Positions 25,525 to 34,482 of a DNA stretch of 64,000 nucleotides are shown piece by piece. The notes beneath the pieces are model-generated. The model was not told where the DNA came from, did no database searches, and saw nothing but the letters and a program-made list of their open reading frames with translations. The stretch is taken from assembly GCA_003526375.1 (NCBI GenBank), contig DPDG01000077.1, positions 1 through 64,000 on the forward strand. The letters are read 5' to 3'. Source of the stretch: Lentisphaeria bacterium. GTDB taxonomy: Bacteria; Verrucomicrobiota; Lentisphaeria; Victivallales; UBA1829. The position numbers and the translations under genes were made by a program. Each line of letters opens with the position of its first letter. Position 1 is the first letter of the stretch.

Positions 25525-26495
25525 GTCAGGATCAGACAGCGGTTCAGAAAAAACGGGCATGGATGGATATTCTCAACGAAAGCAAACCTTTTCTGGCGCT
25601 TGCGGCGCTGCTGATCGTCTGCATGGTGTCCAATGAACATTTCAGGAGCCCGCAGAATCTGATCAACATCACGCGGCAGGTTTCCTATACGGGGATCGTG
25701 GCGCTCGGCATGACGTTTGTGATTATCGCCGGAGGGATCGACCTTTCGATCGGCTCTCTTCTTGCGCTTGCAGGGGTGTCGGGGATCATGCTTATGGGGA
25801 AGATCGCGGACCCCGCCGCCGCAGTCCTCGCGGCATTTGCGGTGACACTCGGAATCGGGATTCTGGGCGGGGCAGTGAACGGCGCGATCATCACGCTCGG
25901 CAAAGTGCCGTCGTTCATTGCGACGCTCGGCACGCTTTCGATCTACCGTTCGCTTTCGCTGTATATGGCGGACGCCGGGACGGTCAGCAGCGGCAACGAC
26001 ATGTTCCGTTCCCTGGGCAGTGCGGCGTTCCTCGGCCTTCCGCTTCCCGCATGGATTTTCTTCGGGCTCGCGGTGGTTTTCGGCGTGGTTCTGCGCCAGA
26101 CCTCGCTCGGACGGCATATCTGTGCTACGGGCGCCAATCCGAAAGCTGCGGAATATGCGGCGATCCGGACGAGCGTCATCCGTTTCATTACTTATGCGAT
26201 TGCCGGCTTCACCGCCGGAGTTTCGGCGTTTCTTTTCAGTACGCGCCTGAATTCGATCAGTTCCACGGATGCGGGGCTTTCCTATGAACTTGATGCGATT
26301 GCGGCTGCGATCATCGGCGGCACCGCCATGAACGGCGGGCGCGGTTCCATTGCCGGAACGGTTGCCGGCGTATTCATTCTCGGGATCATCTCCAACGCGC
26401 TGGATATGTGGGGCGCTCCGGTCAATCTTCAGGGGTTGGTCAAGGGCTCCATCATCATTGTCGCGGTTCTGATTCAGAGACAGAGAAACAGTTGA
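25521..26495 (+). CDS. Sugar ABC importer permease (RbsC/XylH type)
   Basis: The 324-residue hydrophobic protein belongs to the branched-chain-amino-acid/ribose permease fold. It has the family signatures GIDLSIGSLLALAGV and CATGANPKAAEYAAI, and SYELDAIAAAIIGGTAMNGG near the C terminus. It starts within the stop of the ATPase gene (ATGA overlap at 25521-25524). It would form the membrane channel for a monosaccharide delivered by the lipoprotein encoded next. Confidence 0.95.
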   Translation: MSQDQTAVQKKRAWMDILNESKPFLALAALLIVCMVSNEHFRSPQNLINITRQVSYTGIVALGMTFVIIAGGIDLSIGSLLALAGVSGIMLMGKIADPAAAVLAAFAVTLGIGILGGAVNGAIITLGKVPSFIATLGTLSIYRSLSLYMADAGTVSSGNDMFRSLGSAAFLGLPLPAWIFFGLAVVFGVVLRQTSLGRHICATGANPKAAEYAAIRTSVIRFITYAIAGFTAGVSAFLFSTRLNSISSTDAGLSYELDAIAAAIIGGTAMNGGRGSIAGTVAGVFILGIISNALDMWGAPVNLQGLVKGSIIIVAVLIQRQRNS

Positions 26496-26531
26496 CGGAA
26501 TATAAAGAATAAGATAAGAAAGGGATTGAAA

Positions 26532-27491
26532 ATGAAATTGCTCAGGATCACGGCATTGCTGACATGCGCGGCGGCGCTGATTTTTACGAACGGATGCGGA
26601 AAAAAGGATGACGGTAAACTGAAAGTGGCGATTTCGATTCCGAGCGCGGATCACGGCTGGACCGGCGGCGTGGTCTGGTGGGCGGAGCAGGTCAAGCGCG
26701 AGATGGAAGCCAGGGATCCGAACCTCAGAATCATTATTTCCACGGCGAAAGATTCCGCGGAACAGGTCAGCAAGATTGAGAATATGCTTGTGCAGGGAGT
26801 CGGTGCGCTGGTGCTTCTGCCGCAGGAGCCCGCTCCTCTGACGGGCATCTGCGAACAGGTCAAAAAAAGCGGCGTTTACCTGGTCGTGGTGGACCGAGGG
26901 CTGACAAAAGAGGTTCAGGATCTGACCATTGCCGGAGACAATGCCGGATTCGGGCGCACCTGCGCGGAGGAGATGGCGAAAAAACTTGACGGCAAAGGCG
27001 ATATCCTGATCATGGAGGGCATTCCGTGCGAGGTGAACACCCTGCGCGTCAACGCGTTCAGGGAGGTCATGAAGAAATATCCGGGAATCCGCATTCTGGA
27101 ATCCCAGGCATCCTACTGGAGCACGGAAAAGGGGTTGAAGCTGATGGAAAACTTTCTCCAGAAATACCCGAAGATTGATGCTGTCTGGGCGGGTGACGAC
27201 GATGTGCTGCTCGGCGCTCTGAAAGCCTACGAGGAGTCCGGGCGCAAGGATATCAGGCTGATGATCGGCGGAGGCGGTTCCAAGGCGATCGTGAAGAAAG
27301 TTCTGGACAAGGACCCGCTGGTTCAGTTCAATGTGACCTATCCGCCGCGCATGATTGCCTATGGTGTCGAATACGCTGTCGCCCGGCTCAAAGGCAAGCC
27401 CGGAACGCAGGAGAAACGGGTCACGGTTCCCGCAGATGTGATTACTCCGAAAAACGCGAAATTCTTCTATTATCCCAATTCGATTTATTGA
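26532..27491 (+). CDS. Monosaccharide-binding lipoprotein (RbsB type)
   Basis: The start is ATG 26532, with AAGAAAGGG about 7 bp upstream. Residues 1-21 are a signal peptide ending in FTNG before Cys22, followed by GKKDDGK, a probable lipoprotein processing site. The remaining residues form the type I periplasmic binding fold (VAISIPSADHGWTGGVVWWAE, VVDRGLTKEVQDLTIAGDN, DAVWAGDDDVLLGALKA). Unusually for the operon type (commonly rbsD-A-C-B), no mutarotase or kinase gene is adjacent. Trp-rich N-terminal ligand loops suggest a sugar ring ligand; the identity is not known. Confidence 0.93.
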   Translation: MKLLRITALLTCAAALIFTNGCGKKDDGKLKVAISIPSADHGWTGGVVWWAEQVKREMEARDPNLRIIISTAKDSAEQVSKIENMLVQGVGALVLLPQEPAPLTGICEQVKKSGVYLVVVDRGLTKEVQDLTIAGDNAGFGRTCAEEMAKKLDGKGDILIMEGIPCEVNTLRVNAFREVMKKYPGIRILESQASYWSTEKGLKLMENFLQKYPKIDAVWAGDDDVLLGALKAYEESGRKDIRLMIGGGGSKAIVKKVLDKDPLVQFNVTYPPRMIAYGVEYAVARLKGKPGTQEKRVTVPADVITPKNAKFFYYPNSIY

Positions 27492-27499
27492 TAAATCGA

Positions 27500-27533
27500 A
27501 AAGCAAAGGATTGATCTCTCTTGTCTTTGCTTT
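27500..27533. terminator. AT-rich inverted repeat between convergent genes
   Basis: AAAGCAAAG (27500-27508) and CTTTGCTTT (27525-27533) form a perfect 9-bp inverted repeat around a 16-nt loop. It lies 8 bp after the binding protein stop and touches the stop codon of the convergent gene. It may serve as a weak bidirectional terminator. Confidence 0.4.
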
Positions 27534-30036
27534 ACTTCATCAACTCTCCGAGCCCGGCAAGTTGTTCCTCAAGCGTGCTGATTGCCTCATAGTAGCAGCG
27601 GATCTGGGAACGGGAGCCGCAGACGCAGACCGATCCGGCAGTGCGTCCGTCGGCGGTCGGGATGGAAGTCGAGCCGAGCGACATGAACCCGTTGCTCTGG
27701 AGATCGGTCAGCGGGCTGACGAAAACTTCTGCGTCGCGGATAATTGAGATTCCCATCGTCCCGACGATTTCACTTAATGCCGCCGGAGCGATTTTCTTTA
27801 CCAGCAGATAGAACATCGGGTGAAGCATGGTGCAAAGTGCAAGGAATTCCAGGCTTTCGCTGTTGCCGTGGCGGATGCCTGCGAGACGGCGGTTCATCTC
27901 CCGCTGGAAACGGAAAAAAGACTGCCGGGGCGTCTCCTCGTCGAATACGCCCGGACGTATGATCAGGAGTCCGAGTTCGCGTTCCTGATTGGAGTCATAC
28001 CAGTCCACCGGCAGAAGCATCTTCATGCGCCGGAAGAAGGGGTGCCGCGAAAGTCCCCACATCAGCAGTCCGGCGAGGGACGCACTGCCGTTCATCTCGT
28101 TCCGGTAGTTCGCGTTCAGGTATTTGCGTATTTTCATGAGCGGTGAGAAGTCCATATAGAAACGGGCACGGAAGATGCGGTCTCCGCAGTACATGGTTTC
28201 CGGGCGCGTAATCGTTCCGTTCATTGCCGGATAGACGACATTTCCAGCGGCGCCCCACTGCCTTTTGAGTTCCGTCAGGGCTTCCTGCATGGGAGCGCCG
28301 TCCACCGGGACGTGGTTGAACTGCCACCAGAGATCCGCCTCGGAAAGATCGGCTGTGAAACGCACTGCAATGCAGAGCAGCCCCCAGCCGGGGTGACGCG
28401 CCCGTTTGAAATCGGGGGTTTTGAAACGGCGCATCTGCGCTTCGGCGGGGTCCTGCGGCAGTCCTTCGAAATAAAGGAACGTGGCGCTCATGATGCGTTC
28501 GGTTAGCGAGGTGAGACGTTTCCTGCGGATCATGCTGAGCCTGCTCCGGCGTTTGATCCGTTTTTTCAACGCTTTGGAAATCAGGAAAGAACGTTCTCCG
28601 GGAGGTGAATCCTTCAGATCATTATAAACTTCGATCACCTGGCGGATCGTGAAATCCACCTGTTCCTGTGTCGCCATACTCAGGATCGGATGCCGTTCAT
28701 CGAAGTGAGGTATAATCGAAAGAAGCCTGCCGGAACGGTCCATGGCGGCCTCCATGATATCCGTCACCAGCAGTTTTTTCTTGCGGAACAGGAAGAAACT
28801 GACTTCGACGGTCCATTGCAGCTCCGGCCTGGAGGTCAGGAATTTTTTCAGCTTCCCGATGAGGATATCGCGTGCCTGCCGATTCTTTTCCGGCGCTCCG
28901 TAAGGACTGCAATAGCTCAGGCGGAATGAGGCGATCACGAATTTGGAATACTCTTTTTTCAGGAAGATGCCCGTGACCTTGCGCCAGCCGTGCGTTTCCG
29001 CGCTGACTCCGAGATGGCGGAAAAACTGGAGCAGTTTCAGGGTGATGATGATCAGAATGGAACCCAGATTCCAGTAATCGAAGAGACGGCGCATTTTCAA
29101 CGGGCGGCGCGGGGGCGCTTCGGTTTCCTGTTTCGGGGCGGGGCGTTTCTCCGCCTGTGACGAAATGACACCGTCCAGCATATTCCGGATCAGGAGGGCT
29201 GTTTCCTGCGGGAATTCCTCCTGCGGCAGGTGCCCGCAGTCGGAAAGCATCTGGATGTCTGAGGGTTTCAAGGCCTCATGCAGGCGCAGAGATGCCGCAG
29301 GGGGATAGACTTTGTCCTCCTCGCCGCATAAAATCGTGACGGGCATCTGAAGACCGCGCGGGACCGACAGCGGGAGATTGTAACTTCTTGCGGCGGAAAT
29401 GATGGACTGGATGCGTCCTGGAATTTTGAGCATTGCGCCATACTCGCTTACCGCCTCGGGATCCGGCGTATGTCCGGGGGCGCACCCGTAAGTCAGCATC
29501 ATGCGCGCCACGAAGCGGGAGTGAATCAGCCGCAGGACGGGGCGCGTCAGGGAGGAGCGCGCGATATTGTCGATGAATTCCGGGATGTTCTGTTCCAGCG
29601 CCCCGCATGAGATCAGCATCAACTGTTTGACGCGGGCTCGGACCAGCGGCGAGTTCATCAGCAGGAGCGCAATTTCGCCGCCCATGCCGTGTCCGATGAT
29701 CGTCAGGCAGGAGAGATTCAACTTCAGGATGAACTGCGCGATGAGTTCCGCCTGATTGTAGGTGGACAATTCATCCGTCCAGTCATGCACCGTGTATCCG
29801 AAGCCGATGCAGTCCAGGCGGATATAGCGGTAAGACGCGGGCAGGAACGGAAGCATTTTCTCCCATGTATAGGAGAAGCTGGCGAATTCGTGCAGAAAAA
29901 GAACCGGTTCACCGCTGCCGCCGGAATCCAGATAGGCGAACAGCGTGGCTTCCCCGTCGGAACCCGTAATACGGCAGAACTTATAGTCCGGCGTCCACTT
30001 TCCATTACTTTCCGCGGACACCATTCTGATACTCAT
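27532..30036 (-). CDS. Fusion: alpha/beta-hydrolase (nucleophile lost) + HxxxDG acyltransferase-like domain
   Basis: Residues 1-290 of this 834-residue protein are an alpha/beta-hydrolase. The elbow reads IIGHGMGGE (Gly115-His-Gly117-Met-Gly119), so the catalytic serine is replaced by Gly (codon GGC), while Asp241 (GEEDKVYPP) and His269 (CGHLPQEEF) are kept. A proline/glutamate-rich linker (about 293-315) leads to a basic helical region and then a domain of about 380-830. This carries HVPVDG (His575, Asp579), the HxxxDG motif of CoA-dependent acyltransferases (chloramphenicol acetyltransferase, E2, wax-ester synthase and condensation superfamily). There is no signal peptide; one hydrophobic stretch (326-340) may touch the membrane. 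The gene overlaps the end of the upstream LCAT-like lipoprotein gene by 32 bp, so the pair probably acts together on lipids or acyl esters (inference). Substrate unknown. Confidence 0.72.
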   Translation of the reverse strand: MSIRMVSAESNGKWTPDYKFCRITGSDGEATLFAYLDSGGSGEPVLFLHEFASFSYTWEKMLPFLPASYRYIRLDCIGFGYTVHDWTDELSTYNQAELIAQFILKLNLSCLTIIGHGMGGEIALLLMNSPLVRARVKQLMLISCGALEQNIPEFIDNIARSSLTRPVLRLIHSRFVARMMLTYGCAPGHTPDPEAVSEYGAMLKIPGRIQSIISAARSYNLPLSVPRGLQMPVTILCGEEDKVYPPAASLRLHEALKPSDIQMLSDCGHLPQEEFPQETALLIRNMLDGVISSQAEKRPAPKQETEAPPRRPLKMRRLFDYWNLGSILIIITLKLLQFFRHLGVSAETHGWRKVTGIFLKKEYSKFVIASFRLSYCSPYGAPEKNRQARDILIGKLKKFLTSRPELQWTVEVSFFLFRKKKLLVTDIMEAAMDRSGRLLSIIPHFDERHPILSMATQEQVDFTIRQVIEVYNDLKDSPPGERSFLISKALKKRIKRRSRLSMIRRKRLTSLTERIMSATFLYFEGLPQDPAEAQMRRFKTPDFKRARHPGWGLLCIAVRFTADLSEADLWWQFNHVPVDGAPMQEALTELKRQWGAAGNVVYPAMNGTITRPETMYCGDRIFRARFYMDFSPLMKIRKYLNANYRNEMNGSASLAGLLMWGLSRHPFFRRMKMLLPVDWYDSNQERELGLLIIRPGVFDEETPRQSFFRFQREMNRRLAGIRHGNSESLEFLALCTMLHPMFYLLVKKIAPAALSEIVGTMGISIIRDAEVFVSPLTDLQSNGFMSLGSTSIPTADGRTAGSVCVCGSRSQIRCYYEAISTLEEQLAGLGELMK

Positions 30037-31594
30037 CCGCCTTTTTGATCAGGTTCATGTATTCGTCTCTGGTGCACCTCTGGTGAGGCGTCGGGAGCCC
30101 CATCAGGATGAAACGCAGATTCGACCCGAACACTTCGCTGTTCATGATTCCCATGTGCGACCCCTGAAAATAATAGACTCCGCTCCAGTTGATCGGTGAA
30201 TTCGTAAAAAACAGCCAGTCGCCGCCGTCCCGCAGGTCCAGCCTTGCACTCGCGGCGGTGATTTTTCCATCGCCGGCATCGCGGTCCAGCACCTTGAGCA
30301 GACCTTCTTTCGGACTGACGCCGAGCGTATGGTTCGTCAGGACCGCATCTCCCGCGATCAGATAGACGGCAATATTGTCAGGATACGCTTCCGCATGGAT
30401 CTGCATTGCCTTTTTGAACTGGCGCGCTCTGCGCAGGCATTTATCCAGATGGTCCACTGCGACGGCATAGCGCTCCCCTGAAGTCGGAACTTCCGGCATG
30501 ATCTCCTTCAGCCATTTGTCCTGCTTCGGGTCGGCGAGCCCCCACTTGAATTTGAGCCAGGTTTCCAGCGCAAAATAATCGACGGGTTCTTTCGAGTCCT
30601 CCCATACGATATGTTTGCCCTCCGCATTCGGAAGCATCTGATAATACGAGACAAACGAACCGATCACCGTTTTCGGGTATGCCGGAGACGCCGCCACCAG
30701 CCGGAGCCCCTCGGTCAGCTCAAGGAGCGTATCGACGTATCCCGCGTTCGGCGTGCCGATGATGATGACTTTGTCCACATACTCTCCGCCCTTCCATGTG
30801 ACGGGCAGGTTTTCTTCCTCTTTTTCCGGAAGGAGTGTGCCCCCGTAGCGCACGAAATAGCGTGCGAGCAGTCCGCCCATGCTGTGCGCGATCAGGTCAA
30901 ACTGGACATCGTAGTCTTTGATCCCGTAGAGCCGTTCGTATTCTTTTTGCAGATAGGTGCGCTGTTTCTGAATGAATTTTTCCAGTTCTACTGCATTTTC
31001 GGAAATATCGCGCCGCCAGTCGTAGTAGAAAATGAACTGGGAGTAAAAATGCTTGTTTTTCGGGAGCGGCTTGGTATTGGGTACATATCCGCAGTCTTCG
31101 AGAGTCTTGACGAGAATATCGTAATTGTCAAGCTGAAGCTGGACACCCATGACCAGAATCTCGGCTTTTTCCAGGAGACCGGTCGCCTGGACACTGTTAT
31201 GTATGTCCTTGAGCGGCTTGCCTTTTTGCATCGGATGCGCCAGCCGTCCGAATTTTCCTCCCGACATCATTTCGCTCAGCGCGAAATTGCCCCAGATGTT
31301 TTCTTTTCTGGCTGTGTCTTCCAGCCGCGCCCCCAGCAGCCCGTGAATCACGATCACGGGATTCCGCGCCGGACCCTCATAGGCGAAAGAACGCTTGGTA
31401 ATGTTTCCATACAGTGCGCTCGGATAAGTTTTGTTGTCGTGATACGAACCCGAATCCGTGGCGCATCCGTTGAGTGTGATCATAATCCCCCCTGACGCAA
31501 TACTGAGGATGAAGAGCCATACTCTGATCCCCCATGCTTTTTTCAATAAAAAATTCAATGTGTCCCCGACTTTCTGAAAGTTACGATGGTCCAT
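30005..31594 (-). CDS. LCAT/PGAP1-like alpha/beta-hydrolase lipoprotein
   Basis: The 529-residue protein has a long basic N-region, a hydrophobic segment (about 25-40) and a lipobox TLNGC with Cys44. It is therefore probably lipid-anchored in the envelope. The hydrolase part shows VIVIHGLLGARLED (oxyanion region), FYYDWRRDI and the elbow IAHSMGGLLARY with an intact nucleophile Ser, the pattern of lecithin:cholesterol acyltransferase-like and PGAP1-like lipases. Candidate acid and His lie in YLIAGDAVLTNH and FQGSHMGIM. It overlaps the next gene, the hydrolase/acyltransferase fusion, by 32 bp. The start at 31594 is not certain: a possible promoter (TTGAAA 31621-31626, TATGGT 31598-31603 on the minus strand) would leave almost no leader. 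Confidence 0.8.
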   Translation of the reverse strand: MDHRNFQKVGDTLNFLLKKAWGIRVWLFILSIASGGIMITLNGCATDSGSYHDNKTYPSALYGNITKRSFAYEGPARNPVIVIHGLLGARLEDTARKENIWGNFALSEMMSGGKFGRLAHPMQKGKPLKDIHNSVQATGLLEKAEILVMGVQLQLDNYDILVKTLEDCGYVPNTKPLPKNKHFYSQFIFYYDWRRDISENAVELEKFIQKQRTYLQKEYERLYGIKDYDVQFDLIAHSMGGLLARYFVRYGGTLLPEKEEENLPVTWKGGEYVDKVIIIGTPNAGYVDTLLELTEGLRLVAASPAYPKTVIGSFVSYYQMLPNAEGKHIVWEDSKEPVDYFALETWLKFKWGLADPKQDKWLKEIMPEVPTSGERYAVAVDHLDKCLRRARQFKKAMQIHAEAYPDNIAVYLIAGDAVLTNHTLGVSPKEGLLKVLDRDAGDGKITAASARLDLRDGGDWLFFTNSPINWSGVYYFQGSHMGIMNSEVFGSNLRFILMGLPTPHQRCTRDEYMNLIKKADEYQNGVRGK

Positions 31595-31719
31595 CTTACC
31601 ATATCAGCATATCATGCTTTTTTCAACCTGACAGAGAAAAATAATACGGATTCCTTTTTCCGTCAGACCTTGAATGCCGGAAGAAAATCTCTTCTGTCTG
31701 CCGGCTCCTTGCTGTCTCT

Positions 31720-32217
31720 TTACTCTTTCAGGTGATTCCGGTAGATTTTCAGGTCCCGCTCCTGAAAACAGCAGAAGATTACTTCTTCCGGAAAAGCTCC
31801 GCTCCAATGACAGACAACGTCCACGGCGATTTGTGCGGCAAGTTCCGCAGGATAACGGTAAACTCCTGTGGAAATACAGGGAAACGCAACGGAACGGCAC
31901 TGTTTTTCTCCGGCGCGCATCAGGGAATTCCGGTAACATGCGGCAAGAAGCTCCGGCTCATGGTGCGTTCCGCCGCGCCAGACGGGACCCGGAGTGTGGA
32001 TCACATAACGGCAGGGCAGGCGATAGGCGGAAGTGATCACGGCTTCCCCGGTGCGGCACCCCCCGAATTGGCGGCACTCCTCAAGAAGCCCGGGACCGGC
32101 GGCACGGTGAATCGCGCCGTCCACACCTCCGCCGCCGAGAAGCGAGCAATTCGCCGCGTTGACGATGGCGTCGACCGGAAGTTTTGTGATGTCTCCGGCA
32201 ATGACACTGATTTTCAC
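31720..32217 (-). CDS. Macrodomain protein (O-acetyl-ADP-ribose deacetylase-like)
   Basis: This 165-residue single macrodomain shows GDITKLPVDAIVNAAN, the loop LGGGGVDGAIHRAAG and the second loop CISTGVYRYP. These bind ADP-ribose and match the MacroD/YmdB class that removes acetyl or ADP-ribosyl groups. Asn and Asp of the catalytic region (NAAN, GGVDG) are present. Its ATG overlaps the stop of the FGGY kinase gene by 4 bp (32214-32217), placing an ADP-ribose enzyme in a carbohydrate operon. Such linkage is unusual and may mean regulation of, or repair associated with, the kinase pathway (inference). Confidence 0.9.
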   Translation of the reverse strand: MKISVIAGDITKLPVDAIVNAANCSLLGGGGVDGAIHRAAGPGLLEECRQFGGCRTGEAVITSAYRLPCRYVIHTPGPVWRGGTHHEPELLAACYRNSLMRAGEKQCRSVAFPCISTGVYRYPAELAAQIAVDVVCHWSGAFPEEVIFCCFQERDLKIYRNHLKE

Positions 32218-33641
32218 CGGATCACCTCCTGTTTCAAAAAACGCCGGAACATCAGTTCCGCCTGTTCATCATGTTCCAGATCCGTTTCAAAATTTTTCAC
32301 CATTGCCTTGCCTGCCGATTCCATGTCGGGATAGACTCCGAGCGCGGTCGTTGCTATGACAGCGCCGCCGAGAAGCGACGCTTCGGAATTCGCCGGAATC
32401 AGTTTTTTCTGGCGGAACAACGCGCCTGCGGAGGCTTTGACCGCGTTTTCCCGGCAGGCGAGCGCCTGAAGCACCAGATCCGGACGCTTTCCCGCGAGGT
32501 CTTCCAGCAGATCGGCGCACTGCCGGAGCGGGCACAATGCGCCGAATACCGCCGCGCGGCAGAGATCGGCAAGGGTATGCGAAGCTTTCAGATTCAGCCA
32601 TGCGCCGTTCGGAGCATAGTCCATGTAAGGCGCGCCCCGTCCGAGGATATAGGGCAGGAAAACGGGCAGTTCCTCCGTAAACGGAGCGCTTTGCGCGAGA
32701 CGGAAGAACTCGTCCACGGAAATATTGTGAAGTTTTGCGAACCATTCAAAGGAGAACCCGCCGGAGGGAACCGAGCCGAGATAAAGTTCATAAGCGGGGT
32801 CGGCATGTGCGAAGACAAACAGTCTGCCCGCAAGTTTCCTGCCGTATCCCGGCAGGCCTGTGCCGAGGAGCTGTCCCGCAGTGCCGAGCGTCAGGGAGAG
32901 CGTGGAGGAGTTGACGCCTCCTCCGACCGCCGCGCTTGCAAGGTCGCCGGCGCCGGTGATGACCGGGGTTCCCTGTGCAAGCCCTGTCCGGGAGGCGGCT
33001 TCCGCCGTGACTCTGCCGCAGAGTCCGGCGGAGGGCAGAATGTCGGGCAGTTTGCCTGCGTCAAGCTTCAGCTCGTCCAGCAGGGGAACGGACCACTGTT
33101 TCGAGTCCAGCTCCATTGCGAGAGTTCCCGAAGCATCGGAAGGATCGGTTACGAAATTCCCCGTCAGGCGGTAGGCGATGTAGTCCTTGCTTTGCAGAAA
33201 TTTGACCGTCCCGGCATACCGTTCCGGCGTTTCTTTTTTCATGCGCATGATTTTGGGAAGCGTAAAGACAGGAATTGACGCATTGCCGAAACGTTCCAGC
33301 AGGGCGTCGCGGAAAAGAGCGTTCAGTTGATCGGATTCCTTTTGCGCGGAGTTGTCGCTCCACAACTGTGCGGGGGCGACGGGCGAACCGTCCCGGTCAA
33401 CTCCGAGAAGCGCGTGCATGTTTCCCGTAAGCACGACTGCGTCAGCCGCTTCCGGACAGGCGGAGTTTAACTCCCGCAGGAGTGTGGCGGTCACGTCGAA
33501 CCATTGAACTGCATCCTGCGTGTCGGGGGACGCAGCGCGGTCAAGACGGCGGCTCAGCAGGGAATTCATGTTCCCCGTTTCATCAAAGAGAGCGACTTTG
33601 ATCCGGCTGGTGCCGATGTCGATGGATACGATCCGCGCCAT
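32214..33641 (-). CDS. FGGY-family carbohydrate kinase
   Basis: The 475-residue kinase carries the N-terminal ATPase phosphate loop SIDIGTSRIKVALFDETG and the FGGY-type second domain with TGAGDLASAAVGGGV and SLTLGTAGQLL. It resembles xylulokinase/gluconokinase-like members and would phosphorylate a sugar or polyol in the cytosol. The nearest sequence features do not settle the substrate. It lies 11 bp after the SIS gene and overlaps the macrodomain gene. The three genes form one minus-strand operon, fitting catabolism of an amino sugar or ketose. Confidence 0.9.
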   Translation of the reverse strand: MARIVSIDIGTSRIKVALFDETGNMNSLLSRRLDRAASPDTQDAVQWFDVTATLLRELNSACPEAADAVVLTGNMHALLGVDRDGSPVAPAQLWSDNSAQKESDQLNALFRDALLERFGNASIPVFTLPKIMRMKKETPERYAGTVKFLQSKDYIAYRLTGNFVTDPSDASGTLAMELDSKQWSVPLLDELKLDAGKLPDILPSAGLCGRVTAEAASRTGLAQGTPVITGAGDLASAAVGGGVNSSTLSLTLGTAGQLLGTGLPGYGRKLAGRLFVFAHADPAYELYLGSVPSGGFSFEWFAKLHNISVDEFFRLAQSAPFTEELPVFLPYILGRGAPYMDYAPNGAWLNLKASHTLADLCRAAVFGALCPLRQCADLLEDLAGKRPDLVLQALACRENAVKASAGALFRQKKLIPANSEASLLGGAVIATTALGVYPDMESAGKAMVKNFETDLEHDEQAELMFRRFLKQEVIR

Positions 33642-33652
33642 GCTTCACCGCC

Positions 33653-34396
33653 TTATGGAAGCAGGAAGGCGCCGCGTACCGCAGGGTCTTCCAGAAGTTT
33701 CCGGTTATGTGCCAGCCCACCGGGTGCGTTGGAACTCAGGAAAACCGGCGGCGTCAGTCCTTTTTCCATGATCTTTTCGATGGAGAGCGCCGACAGCGTA
33801 TGCACGAGAAATGAGCCTGCGATTGTGGAGACGGGTCCCATCGGGCACTCCTTTACTTTGATGGAGGCGTCTCCGCACGGCACATGGTTGTCGATGATGA
33901 CCGCCTTGTCTTCAAAAGCCCAGAGGTTCGGGATGGCGGAATGGTTTCCTTTCTGATTCCGGTAGCCGGAGGAAGTCAGGATGATCAGTTTCGCGCCTCG
34001 TTTCAATGCGGAGTCCGCGACAGCGACCGGCGCACCGTTCTTGCCGGAAGTCGAGGCGAGAACAAGAACGTCTCCCGCTGCCATCTGTGAACAGCGTATG
34101 ACCTCGTTTCCGATTTCCTCGCTGTGTTCCACGGCGCTTGTCAGGAATCCGGGAGTCGTCGTGATGCTCATGCCCGGTCCCCACAGCGGACGCCAGAATG
34201 CCGGAGCGCCCGCACGGTAAAATACATCCTCCGCCAGAATCGCGGAGTGCGTGCATCCGAAGATGTAAATCTTATGTCCCGCCGCATAGGCGTCCGCAAT
34301 GATCTGCGCCGCCAGTTTCAATGCTTTTTCCTCTCCGGCAGCGGCTTTCAGCACCGCTTCGGCATTTTGCAGGTAGTCTGTTATGATCTGATCCAT
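33653..34396 (-). CDS. SIS-domain sugar phosphate-binding protein
   Basis: This 247-residue protein has one SIS domain with HKIYIFGCTHSAILAEDVFYRAG and VLVLASTSGKNGAPVAVADSAL, the sugar-phosphate isomerase/binding fold seen in UPF0309-type proteins. Such proteins isomerise or sense phosphosugars. It is the first gene of the SIS-kinase-macrodomain operon, so its ligand may be the product of the FGGY kinase. GGAA lies before the ATG. The exact reaction is not known. Confidence 0.85.
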   Translation of the reverse strand: MDQIITDYLQNAEAVLKAAAGEEKALKLAAQIIADAYAAGHKIYIFGCTHSAILAEDVFYRAGAPAFWRPLWGPGMSITTTPGFLTSAVEHSEEIGNEVIRCSQMAAGDVLVLASTSGKNGAPVAVADSALKRGAKLIILTSSGYRNQKGNHSAIPNLWAFEDKAVIIDNHVPCGDASIKVKECPMGPVSTIAGSFLVHTLSALSIEKIMEKGLTPPVFLSSNAPGGLAHNRKLLEDPAVRGAFLLP

Positions 34397-34482
34397 GATG
34401 CGTTTCCAGTGAATTTGTTTTTCCCGTAAAATAATGTGTTTTTCAGAAAAATCAACCGGAAGGAATTCGGAATCGCGTGCAC

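Noticed and set aside
25341..27506. A 721-codon open frame on the minus strand opposite the ribose-type permease and lipoprotein genes.
   Set aside because: It runs antisense to two well-recognised genes, has no matching family, and is explained by the GC-rich third codon positions of the genes on the other strand.
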